A stretch of DNA of 64,000 bases. It comes from Incurvaria masculella. Lineage: Eukaryota > Arthropoda > Insecta > Lepidoptera > Incurvariidae. Shown piece by piece: positions 23,973 through 34,900 of the stretch. The DNA lies in the NCBI GenBank assembly GCA_946894095.1, contig OX335643.1:3707036-3771035 (forward strand), read 5' to 3'. The notes below the pieces were generated by a model that did not search any database, was not told where the DNA came from, and saw only the letters and a program-made list of their open reading frames with translations. Both the position numbers and the translations under genes were made by a program. How positions within the stretch are numbered: the stretch's first letter is position 1; every line of letters begins with the position of its first letter.

Positions 23973-24944
23973 ATCGGGCTGCGTCGTGTGCGGACTGACT
24001 ACGTGTAGTGTCGCCGGGGAATGCGGTGGAGTGTGGTGTCTTTGGGACGCGCATAGACTATCGTGTCTTAGGAGTGCGGGCGGACCGTAGTGTGACCGGC
24101 AGTGAAGCGGGGACGTCCAGTCGTTTTAGCGAACTGTTAAATTAAGGACAAAATATCAAAGTGTCGAGAGATAGTGAAACTGACTGAAAGATATTACAGT
24201 AGGTTACAAAATTGTCTGTTCTAATTGATCGTATTGTTTCATTTAGAATGAGAAAAATTGGCATAGTCTGTGCGTTTGGATATACGTGAGATGCATTGAA
24301 TGGTGTTTGGGCTGGACAGGGGCTTTTTTCTTCACTTAAGTCAAGTTCCCGGTTTTCTCCCAACACAAATATAGGGGGATAATAATTTGCATATTTATTG
24401 GGAGATATCCAACATAAAAAGAGGATTTTTTTCATACGAACTTAAAACTTTTAAAGACGCTATTTTTTTCCATTCTAATTAAACTGGCATCTACATCAAT
24501 AAAATTGAACTGTTTTTTTGGAATTATGGTCTGCGCTCCGACAAAAAATGTGCGAATGTCTTATTATCAAGTGTACCCTTATGGAACCCATTATAACTTT
24601 CAGATATATGGAGCGCATTACAGAAAAAGATACATTCATTTCGTATGTATGTCAGTTAGGTACATCGACATGAATTTGCATGAGTTCTCTTGTCTTCCGA
24701 GTACAATGTGATTATTTTGACGGGTGTTTTTTTTTTGTTTTTAGGGTTCTCAGTGTTGTCAGGGATTTAGCTGGAAATGTAAATTAAGACACTTGGACCT
24801 CTTGTACCCTTAGGTAATTTTTTTTAGTGAAAACATAATTTTGCAACGATTCAAGCTTTGTAAAGGTATATTATGATACTTATTTCATATTTTTTTTTTA
24901 AATTAATCTATTCAAATCGTCTACAGGCCTTCCGAACCAAGTTT
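23973..24944. other. pho 3' UTR remainder and intergenic DNA
   Basis: GC-rich to about 24110, then AT-rich. Apart from the AATAAA near 24499 I see nothing definite. Confidence 0.5.
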
Positions 24945-25290
24945 GTATGATATTAGCCCAACACACTGCATTTTTAAAGGAATTAGGTGCCATGCCAGGA
25001 AATTTCCCTTATCCGTGCTCATTGAACTGGATAGAAAACATGGACAATTTTTCATTAATCTTTTCACCTAATGTGATGGTACCAACCCGGGCCAAAGAGG
25101 ACCTACAGTTTTACATGGATTCCGAACCATGAGACAGCTCGCATTCGTGACGAAATGCACTTATCCAACTCAGAAAGAGAATGAATGTGGTGCTTAAACG
25201 GGGCGGGAATTTTAATCCTTGACCTCGGGCATGCAAGACAAATCGCCGCGACCCTGAACTACGAGCCGTGCGGTAGACCTCAGCAGAATT
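24945..25290 (-). repeat. SINE with tRNA-like head
   Basis: Read on the minus strand: a decayed tRNA-like head (GGCTCGTAGTTCAGGGTCGC as A-box region), linker GATAAGTGCATTTCGTCACG, then the same body as in the 5S-headed SINEs. The A-rich tail has been lost. Confidence 0.82.
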
Positions 25291-25679
25291 AAAAACCTAG
25301 TCTCCATACACATCTAAAGATTCGATGGTTAGTTATCCTATGTGTAACTACTTAGAGGGTGTTAGCACCAGCTCGCAATCAGTTCCATTAGGGCGTAAGT
25401 GGAATGAAAAAAATCAAAGATACATTGATGGTCTAGCTATATTTGAAACCTATAACGGTAAATATCTGACGTTCATATTCTATGTTCAAACTTTGTATGA
25501 TAGGTTATAATATATTTGTCTTATTCGAGAACACAGCACCAGAGACTTACGATCTTGAGATTATAGCTAGACCATCAATCCACTTATTTACTTTTTTATT
25601 ATCGAAATTCGTTTGGTTATTTTTAAGTATAATCAAATGTTGTTTTACTTACACCCTTATGGAACAAAGCCCATAGTTT

Positions 25680-25865
25680 GACATGTCACCAAAATTGGCG
25701 TTTACACCGGACCGATCGACTAGCGTTTCCAAATGTATGGAGAAATTGAAGAGGTTTAAGCGAACTAACATTTGCGAGTCCGAGTTTGATATGACAGCTT
25801 GTAGAAATAAAACCAGAGATTAAGTAGTAAAAGTGTGTATGGGTTTGACGTTTTTTTAGTCTTTT
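25680..25865. repeat. truncated TIR element (TCACCTAAATTGGCG family)
   Basis: Left end CACCAAAATTGGCGTTTACA plus GACCGATCGACTAGCG, then a large internal gap to GTAGTAAAAGTGTGTATGGG. Confidence 0.7.
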
Positions 25866-26934
25866 TTTCAACATCTACATTAAAGAAGTCATATATATTT
25901 ATACACTAAATACAAAATGTTACTGTTCAACATTGTAATACATAAGACCCTAATATTGTCCAATAGCATTTAACACTCAAGATAAGGCTTTTGTATGGAT
26001 CCGATGCAATAAAGATTTAAAGTTTCTTTTAAAATCACTTATGTATAATCGAAATGAGGTTTTAAACACTACAATTATTACGAGGAGAGAAATTAAACCC
26101 GCTGGCCGGGAGTTCCGAGCATCTAGTTTTTAAAAAAAAATCCTTTGGTTGACCTAACTAGTCAAAAGCAACCAAACAATGCATTTGTGTTTTTGTTTGT
26201 CAATTTCTCAGTTGGCATATATGGTTGTCTTGCAATCTGTTTCTATCCACCACTTGCAATCTTACACAGTCGTATTCAGAGAGGATCTGTCAAAACTTAG
26301 TACAAGATTAGCACCGGACTAACCATGCAAAAACCGGTCTAGTCCGACCTTAAAATGCGTACTAAAGTTAGTCCGCCTATTTTGAATAGAGCTGACAGAG
26401 ATTACCTTTGTGTCAAGATGGGATGAATATGAAATCATCAACCACACCACACATACGGTATATAACATACTACATACTGAGATATAAAAGTAATTATCGT
26501 ATTGATGATATATAGCATGTGTATCATGTCTAATATTTTAAATGACAATGAAAACAGCCAGAAAGAATTTATGTATGTTATTATATCTCCTAACATTTTC
26601 ATGAATTGACCACCAGAATGTTATTACCAGTCAAATATCTCGTGCTAGTTTTTACAGAGAAAAATTTAGCTTTTCCTATGAAATTATATTGTGTCCACAC
26701 AAGAGAAAAGGAAGGTCATGTGACGTTATTTGTGACTACGCCGTATGGGTGTAAATGTAGTTATTGTCCAAACGTTAACCAGGAATTCATTGATATATTT
26801 GGATCATAAACATTTGCTGTACAACTTAAAAAAATTCGTCCACTATCTTGTTTGTAGGTATTTTATGAAGTCGTACAAATTGTTATCTACCTTTTTTACT
26901 CAAAATATGCCTAAATACCTGGTTAATGTTTGGA
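25866..26934. other. intergenic; one short repeat seen
   Basis: AT-rich. At 26270-26400 lies a repeat containing CTGTCAAAACTTAGTACAAG and TTAGCACCGGACTAACCA, with relatives at 34320-34430 and 40510-40575. Nothing else is recognised. Confidence 0.55.
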
Positions 26935-27385
26935 CTATACATAGAGAAGGTAAGGACAGGAGGTGCGATCTAAATTCATTCGTTTGACGGCAGCATAGTC
27001 ACTAATTATTCCAAAATGTCTAATTCTAATTAGTTTGTTTACGAATTCGGGACGCGCAACATCGAATGCTTGTTGCACTAAATGGGACCGTGTGATGTTC
27101 TTATGTGTCGTCAGAACTTGAGAAAACCCATCGTAAGCAAATTCGCTGATGCTGCAAATTTTGTACGTAAAAGTGGCTACGCCGCCCTTCATACCTACTA
27201 GTCTCGGCTCCCTTCTGTCCATTCTCTATGGCACCATACCTCTCCGTTAAAATCCTGTATAATTGTATGGGAAGCCGGCCTCCAGTTGCATGCCACACAG
27301 TACAATCATCGGGATAATGCTCCCGAAATGCGTTCTCCAAGTCAGTTCCCACCCAATAACCACCCAATAGTCTGTTTGCGGGCAT
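26935..27385 (-). pseudogene. unrecognised coding-like remnant in two frames
   Basis: Two overlapping open frames on the minus strand (27385-27101 and 27222-26935) both look protein-like. The first reads GGYWVGTDLENAFREHYPDD; the second reads KGGVATFTYKICSISEFAYD and HLVQQAFDVARPEFVNKL. A single frameshift in 27100-27220 would make them one protein of about 150 residues. I do not recognise the family. No introns or neighbours suggest a host gene, so a degraded mobile-element or captured gene is plausible. Confidence 0.35.
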
Positions 27386-27888
27386 GTTTAAGTTGGGTTG
27401 GTGATTTTAGAAAATTGGACTCAGCTGGTCTCATAGTAGATACGCTAGATGGCACATGCCCTTCCTTTTTTGATCTGAGATTGTATCCCTAGCGTGGAGC
27501 GTCCTTAATTAGTTTTAAGGTTATTGTCAATTTCATGTCAAATCTCTTTATTTCAAAACATATTTCACTATTTAGTCTCGTAACACAGCTCATGAATTTG
27601 GATGAAAAGCAACTTTTCGATTTAGTTAGAATTTCGGGTCCCGAGTCACCCCTCCCGAAGTAGTGATACCGTTGTATAACATATTTTGTGTTTTTTTTTC
27701 TTTAATTTTCCCTTTAGGGAAATGTATGTATAATAATGAAACTTTTAACGAAGAAATGTAAATACATTTATTTTTAATAAACGAACTGATTTTTAAATTA
27801 ATGAGTGTAGAGATTGAATGCATCCCCCTTTTGTTTTCTCTATGGTTTTTGCGACTTGCCACTGCGGTGGGTCTACTCTGGATGCAAA

Positions 27889-27989
27889 TACGAGAAGTTC
27901 TCACAACGAATACCTGCGAAAAGCTGTTTTCCATTTCAATTTGGAGTTTAACGGCTACTCGCAGGTATTTGTTGTGAGAAATTCTCGTG
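27889..27989. repeat. hairpin with 31-base arms
   Basis: Left arm 27889-27919 (TCTCACAACGAATACCTGCG inside) and right arm 27959-27989 pair at 28 of 31 positions around a 39-base loop. Size fits a MITE core or a precursor-like hairpin. Confidence 0.7.
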
Positions 27990-28324
27990 TTCGCTTCATG
28001 AGTGTCTACGCAGGTCTGATACATGTTTTAAAATGATTGTAGATTTGCGCAGGTGAGTATTGGTTTTTCGACAGATGTACCAAAGCAAAATGTCGAAACA
28101 TAAAACTTGGATTTACTCCCCAGTTCTCAGGTAAATTTCGTACACATCAACCTGAAATTTAACTTTCAGTTACACCGCATATTTCCATTTCACCATCTGT
28201 CCTTCAGCTACAGAACAGGATGAGGTAGTAGTTTTAGCTATCAAACAAAAGCATCGACGACGTCCTCCGCAAAGGTAGCGAAAAATCTGCAAACCAATTT
28301 TAGTTTCTCTTTCCCAAACTATTT

Positions 28325-28645
28325 CAGAGCCGATAGTCTCAGTTGTCACCTAAATTGGCGTTTACGGCAAACCGATCGACTGGCGTTTTAAAATGTATGG
28401 AGAAATTGAGGAACGCGCGCAGTGGGCGTTAAGCGAACTAACATTTGCGAGTCCGAGCTTGATTTGACAGCTTACTCAACGTTGCCGTAAATATGTCGAC
28501 GTTGCCGTTTACGTCGACTCCGCGTTTTCATACAAATCGGAAGTCCGAGTTTGACTTTGACAGCTTGAACAGGTAAAACCACAGAATATCTAGTAAAAAC
28601 TTGTATGGAGTTTGACGTTTTAATGGAACTACGAAGTTACGTAAA
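28325..28645. repeat. TIR element (TCACCTAAATTGGCG family), right end lost
   Basis: Starts GATAGTCTCAGTTGTCACCT and runs to TACGAAGTTACGTAAA. The right inverted end is missing where the next element begins at 28653. Confidence 0.85.
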
Positions 28646-28652
28646 AATTTAC

Positions 28653-29197
28653 GGTCACGACATTTTTGGTCACGATTAGGTAAATGGCTGAATCTGGGTT
28701 CACATGTTAAGAGACCAACCCTCTGATGATAAATATGTCGGTCTGCCTCTGCCAAGTGGTTGCATTATCTACATTGGCTATATAAAATAGATGCTGGTAT
28801 ATACCTGCTGATGAATATACTGATTGTCTGGAAACATTTGATACATATTAATTATACAACAATAACCGGTCGGCTTTTTAATTAAATACTTAAATACACC
28901 TAAAGTTATATCTGTAACCTAAATCGCTTATAACTACGAAATGAAACCAAAGATTTGTTCAGTTTTTACATTGCTAAGCAAGTATGTACTGATACTTTCA
29001 TGTTTCGTCATTTGCATCCATTTACCTAATCATATATTTGCTTTGTCACCATAACTACTTTTTCTGGCGCCTTATCTACGTAATGCAACCACTTGGAATA
29101 GGCAGACTGACACATTTAGCATCAGACGGTTGGTCTTTATCTTGTGAATCCTGTTTCAGCCGTTTACGTTATCGTTACCATTTTTGTCGCGACCTCC
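28653..29197. repeat. TIR element with GGTCACGACA ends
   Basis: Left end GGTCACGACATTTTTGGTCA; right end carries the inverted ATTTTTGTCGCGACC. The arms extend about 100 bases (GGTAAATGGCTGAATCTGGG against the inverted CTGTTTCAGCCGTTTACG). A second copy is at 52950-53495. No ORF. Confidence 0.85.
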
Positions 29198-29329
29198 TAG
29201 TCTATCAGGACTGTATCATGGGAAAGAGGTTGCGCTGCACAAAAATATAATTGGTTCTAGAAATTAATTATTAATTAAAATTTCTTAAAATGGGTGTCGG
29301 TGAGCGCGAATGATGAAATGTGGATTTTT

Positions 29330-29560
29330 TTAAGGGCTGCGAAACCCACTCTATTCGCCCCAGCACTTTACAGGATTTACTTTAGGGGAAATAACTCGAC
29401 AGGGAGTGCAATCCAGTTTACTGGCCTTTGAAATGAAGGATCTACAGGATCGGTTGTTTCTTATAGGAGGAATGGTAACAAAGGATGTGTGCATTCCCCG
29501 CCGCATTGAGTGATAGTTTAACCGGTAAGGCAGAATAGTGATTGCTTTAAGCAAATTAAA
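29330..29560. repeat. fragment of a dispersed repeat
   Basis: Contains GGGGAAATAACTCGACAGGG and ATCTACAGGATCGGTTGTTT. Relatives at 35385-35625 and 57285-57605 share the same block order. Type unknown. Confidence 0.6.
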
Positions 29561-29619
29561 TATTAATGCAGTATACATTTATTAATATAATTAATAATAA
29601 ATAAATAGTTTTAGGCAAT

Positions 29620-29905
29620 CCATGTCTAGTCATACCCAGTGTGAAGAAGCACCTGCCCGGCAGACCAGCGGATTTGCACTTTTGCTGAGCTATCGATCTT
29701 GATCAAATTACGCTTGAAGACTCCCTATTATAGGTTATAGGTATGAAGAACGGCACCCGCCGGCAGACAGTTCCATATCCTGGCGGTACTGCAGAGAAAT
29801 GAGTTTGAGAAACAGTTCATTCTCAAAAGCCTAATGTCAACCACAAGGGTGCTCCGATTCTCAGCGGGAGGAATAAGGGTTCTCGCCGCAAGTTCTAAAG
29901 TCCAT
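29620..29905 (-). mobile_element. decayed LINE ORF2 C-terminus
   Basis: The minus strand contains an open stretch reading NCFSNSFLCSTARIWNCLPA, the style of a LINE polyprotein C-terminus, followed by stops. Confidence 0.6.
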
Positions 29906-30335
29906 TTAAGGTGACCCTTCCCGACGGGTCTAACTCATTTGCGAGCACGGTACAAAACCGTGCTATTGCGCTCTGGGACCTTCTCCGTTTCCATGAAAAA
30001 GACTGCGACTACGACCGCTGTAGTCAAAAATCTAACAAAAACCAAACGGATTATAAATGTTCATGAAACATGCTATGTCTGATGACTAATCTTTTAAGAT
30101 GTTTTTATTTTATCGTTAAATAGTTCACCTCCAAAGTTATTGTATGAAACGCGCGAAAAAAATTTAACATTCTGACCTTAAAACTTAGAAACCAAATACA
30201 ATTTTATAATGCCTACAGTTATCAGACATCAGTTCGAACAAATAAAGCTATTTTGAGCAAAATTTTGGTTCTCGGACAAGAAATATGGGCATGATCTTCT
30301 TTCCACGTTTGTATGGGGTGTTGAGCGGGTCACAT
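29906..30335 (-). repeat. TTAA MITE (GGTGGCCCA family), shortened
   Basis: Left end TTAAGGTGACCCTTCCCG, right end TTGAGCGGGTCACA without TTAA. The internal part is about 110 bases shorter than the full element. Confidence 0.85.
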
Positions 30336-30640
30336 AAAAAAAACAACAAAATATTAGTTTTCAGTTTAATTTATTTTATTGTTAGATTCATATATTAAGT
30401 TCCTGTTAATATATACATGCTAAGAATTCATTCTAAATTAGACTAGTAACAGACTTGTAGTTTTGCTCCACAATTTAATATTTAACTAAAAAATATGTTA
30501 ACACATTGCACATATTTAAATTGACAAAATAATACAGGTTGTTGGGCCCATTGACCGGCACAAATTATCCCACCAACCTACAAAAAAATTTTGTCCGTTG
30601 ATATGCCGAACACCTGTATAACTCTGAAAGATCACGCTGG
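30336..30640. other. AT-rich intergenic, nothing recognised
   Basis: Between the MITE and the decayed BORCS5 exon copy; no exon or repeat is recognised. Confidence 0.5.
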
Positions 30641-30645
30641 TCATC

Positions 30646-30785
30646 TTTCAGAGTTATACATGGTTCCTCCATTAGTTTTCCGCAGAATGGTAGACGACCT
30701 TAGCCCGAGGTCCACACGAACGACTCTGGTGCTATTTGCGCAGCAGGTTGTTCAGCACCGAAATGCCCTCGATGGCTTGGGTCTA
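30646..30785 (-). pseudogene. decayed partial copy of BORCS5 last exon
   Basis: Resembles 31702-31850 on the same strand: it contains ATCTTTCAGAGT and CTCCATTAG from the 3' UTR side and GCCCTCGATGG, AGCAGGTTGTTCAGC and GGTCCACACGAACG from the coding side. On the minus strand it reads AIEG, LNNLL and FVWTSG, where the gene has AIEG, LNNLL and FVWTTG. An internal TAG and a 4-base loss break the frame between LL and FVW. No functional role expected. Confidence 0.8.
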
Positions 30786-30944
30786 AAGGACCTAGTCTGG
30801 ACTTTACTTTTATGCGGCTTACTATTATGGCTTACTATCGTAACGTTGGAACAATTTAAATATTATTGCCTGCACGAAAATAAGGTTAATCCATTATATT
30901 TTAACAATAAAGACTTTCTCTTTTTGTCGTGTTTTGTTAGTTGA

Positions 30945-31758
30945 CACAGAATATAAATTGATAAGGCTTTCGATGAGCCGACGTTGGCCAATTTTGTCTG
31001 CGGCGAAGGCACACATCAGACAAGGCAAGCAGCGAAATAAGTTACTTTTCACATCATGCATTAAATGTCAAAGTGCCACATTTTAGTGCGTATAACGCCC
31101 GCCGCAGATTCAAATGCCCATATATTTCGAGAAGTTATTAGATTGGTACGGTCAAACCGTAAACCTAGCATAACGCGTTGTGCTTACAAGACGAACAGTG
31201 TGGGAGTGAGACGTCAACTGGAGTACCACTACTGCTAGTTCGGGAGAGTTGGAACATATCCACCCGATGAAATCACTTTTGAAGTCGTTATTAGTACATA
31301 GGAGTCACGCTCATGGAATGTTAAATATATATTTTTAATCTTTATGATTTCTGTAGTTTTACTTGAAGAAAGCATGGTGACCTGTGCATTTATAGATTAT
31401 TAAGTGAAAGGGAGTATAAAACCTGGACAAAAACCTTTTTTTTATGATAAATAAGGGCTGACCCACTGATTTTTTGTCCATCATATTTCTTAACTTTTCC
31501 TCTTTATAACGTAGTAAGTAAAATTTGAAACATAAGTTCAGATCATTATTTTGAAGCTACGTGATGATTTAGATTTTTTTTTTATTTAGAAAAGAAATGT
31601 CTATACATTTTGTATGAAACTTTTTTGGTCTCATGCGTCAGTTGACTCGGAACTTCTTTACATTCTAAGCCTACGGGTTGGACAGGATATAGGCCAACAG
31701 ATCTTTCAGAGTGGAACACCCTCCATTAGTATCCGCCGGGTCGCCCGGAAGGTTCCGT
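30945..31758. other. BORCS5 downstream region
   Basis: 3' flank of BORCS5; the minus-strand 3' UTR presumably begins here. An AATAAA on the minus strand near 31584-31590 could be its poly(A) signal. No other feature. Confidence 0.4.
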
Positions 31759-31974
31759 TCAGCCCGTGGTCCACACGAACGGCTCGAGCCGCTCGTCGCG
31801 CGGCAGCAGGTTGTTCAGCTCCTGGGTGCCCTCGATGGCCTGGTTGAGCAGCGCGTGGCAGCGGGCGAGCGCGCGCGACACGTCGTGCGCGCGCGCCAGC
31901 CGCTCGGCCGCGCGCGCGTTGCCGCGCTGCCGCTCCGCCGCTAGCGCGACCAGCCGCGCCACCTCCGCGTCCGT
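31759..31974 (-). CDS. BORCS5: BORCS5 exon 5 (last)
   Basis: Acceptor TTGCAG|A. Encodes TDAEVARLVALAAERQRG, an Arg/Ala-rich helix, then LNQAIEGTQELNNLL and PFVWTTG, stop TGA (complement of 31759-31761). Confidence 0.93.
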   Translation of the reverse strand, partial: TDAEVARLVALAAERQRGNARAAERLARAHDVSRALARCHALLNQAIEGTQELNNLLPRDERLEPFVWTTG

Positions 31975-34900
31975 CTGCAATTTTTTTGGGGAGCGTTTGT
32001 AAACCACGCCACAGATTTTGTGACCGGTTGTGACCAAGAGGCCAACCCCCCTCCCCTTACCCAAGTTATTTATTATTATTACTAGCTGCGGTACCCAGCT
32101 TCGCTTGGGTTTTCGTTTGGACTGATGTTGGGCTGAATTATTTCATGGATAAAGTAAACAGCCCAAAGGGCTGGTCCAAAAGGCTGGTCCAGGACAATGT
32201 ATACCAACTTTAATCAAGATCATTTGAGCCGATATGGCATGATTTAATAAGAAACATACAAACATTCCCATTTAGACCTTTGGTTGCTATTTTTCCAAAG
32301 AAATTTAATGCATGTCCCGCCAGAACCTTACTGCACTTGGACTGCTAAATTGCATACCTAGTAAGTAACGAAGGGGGCCTAAAGCTTTACGAGGACTCTA
32401 AACCACAGCCAGTCTCAATATCGAAAACGGTAACCCATCCCGAACCTGGGTGCTCACAGAGATGCTATACGTTGATAACACCCTCACCAACCACGCTACA
32501 AACAAAACCCTGCCCTCAAAACGTTTTCTTAACAACACTTTATTCAGTCAGATTACTTTGTTGTATTTTCTTCTCATAATTAAATTTTTAGTTTAAATAT
32601 CGCATGCCGTCGATGCCACATTGTATTCATCGTGTATATTGCTTTTGAGCCCGGTGTTGGCTGGAAACCAGCGGCTCTAGGTATGTTTTGCGACGCACCT
32701 AGTGCACTACCGCTGAGCCCATCACCCTTTCCTCCAATGTACATGGTATATCATAGTAGGCACATACCTATTAATATAACTATCTTGTATTTCTCTTCAC
32801 TGTGTCAAATAAGTTTTAAGTTTTAGTCTAAAATGTAAAAATGTAACTACCTATGTTATGTTACCTGTGCTATGTTACCTGAATGTTTGTATAATTGAGT
32901 GTAATAAGAGGAATAAACGAAGTATTATTACTATTATTATAAAATATGCATATAAATCGGGTGAGTGGATCGCAAGTTATAAGAATTTAACACTCACTAC
33001 TCACCCCTCTGGTAATGAAGCGTTATATTATGTAGCATATAAGCTTTATGTACAATCAGGCTAGACGTAGATACAAACCACATCTAAATTGGGTAATTGG
33101 TTCTCAAGTATTAAGCCTACTGGTCGCACCTCTGGTAATTGAGCGTGATGCCAAGTAGTCCTAAAGTTGCGGGAAATACCAAGCCATACTTCGGTATGAT
33201 TAGCATCGCAATCGGATAAGTGGTAGTAAAAAATAGATTTAAAATGTTATTGTGACGGGTCAAGTATGCGGAATTGCACTAAAATATAGGGTATTTTTCA
33301 CAGCCGATTTGAATCCGAAATACCAAAAAAAATACATTTTAACCATGAAGAATCGAGTGGTTATAGTTGGTATTTTGTTATGACATCATTTGCGGTCTGT
33401 GCACGCTGATATTCGCCTTATCGGAGATTTGACAGCGGTTTGATTATTGTTGCTATCAAAAAGTGATCAACCAGACATTGTGCACTCCAGCCTAAGATAA
33501 TAATACAGCTTAAAATATTGTACAATGCGATTAAAATTAGAATAGGACGGGGCTCGTGACTAACTTTACTCGAATTCGTGAGGGAAAGTACACGGCAACT
33601 GAACTGAAGTTTGTGAAGTGAAGTGAGGGTGTTAGCAGTTTGGTATTCAAAATGGCGGCGACCCTATCCTATTCTTATTTAAATCGCATTGTATGTATTT
33701 ACACTACAGTTCTCTCATAAGTTCAAGGTCGAAATGCCTTAGCGTAAAAAACAGGGTAATTTTCAATTGCAGTTTCAACCACCTACGAGGCGATCAGAAG
33801 GGAAGTAACAGGACTTTCGGTATCATCGTAATATCTTGCGTAACATATGCAAGTCCGCCCGCAAAACCGTAGCCCGAGGCGTCGCGCCGCTGCACGATAA
33901 ATCAACGTGCGTACCTCTCTAATTCTGGCGGTGAGCGCGGCCTGGTCGGCGGCGACGGGCTGCGCGCACGCCGCGAGGTGCGCCTGGTACCGTGCCGCGA
34001 GACGCACCCACGGCCGGTAGTCCAGGCCTGCGCGACCGATCATTACAACCATAGATAAATGATAGTGGGGAAAGATTGGTAACGTCATACAAGTGTTGAA
34101 TAGTGATAATAAAGAGTCAGAACACATTAAATAAAACTAATGTACATCAATGATATTTTTTATTTACAATGACATTCCTTAATTTATAGTTAAAATGTAA
34201 CGTTTTCATTAACTAACGTAAATTTGGAATTAAGCTTAGTTTAATAACGGTGTAACTAGTTCTGGCAGTGACGACATATGGCGCTGGTTAGAAATGTCAC
34301 AGAAATGAGAACAGTCATGTTCATAGAGCACCTGTCAAAACTTAGTACGAGATTAGCACCGGACTAACCACGCAAAAACTGGTTTAGTAAGGCGGATTAA
34401 AGTTAGTCTGCCCATTCTGAATACAGCTGGAAGTATTTAACGAGTTTTGTACGTTGATGACGTTTGCAGTATATACCTACTATCCTTTGTTAGTCACAGT
34501 AACCGGCGGTAAATAATGCACATCACAATCGAATATAAGTAAGTAAAAAGACAATCGGCTAATTTCGGCTTTGCAGACTGTCGTCGCTGTCATACGCTGT
34601 CAGCACCTGTTCACTACGTGCGAGAGAGGTGACGCTTTACAAAGCTGCCCGTGTGTAATTTTGTTTACTGTACGAGTAGCATGTATCATGTAAGAAAAAG
34701 GCACTTCCCGGTGGGACTAACTCATTCACGGACACTTCAGACAACCGTGCCCATGCTATTGCGCTCTGGGACCTTCTCTGTTTCAAAGAAGAAGACAGGC
34801 TCCGTGATGAGGAGGATGCAAAATGCCCACAAAACAGACAATGCGCATAGTGTTTGATTTATGAAACGACTTATAGCTAAAAGTAAAACACGACCGCTGT

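Noticed and set aside
31711..32002. Plus-strand open frames over BORCS5 exon 5
   Set aside because: Antisense shadows of a GC-rich exon with clear family identity on the minus strand.
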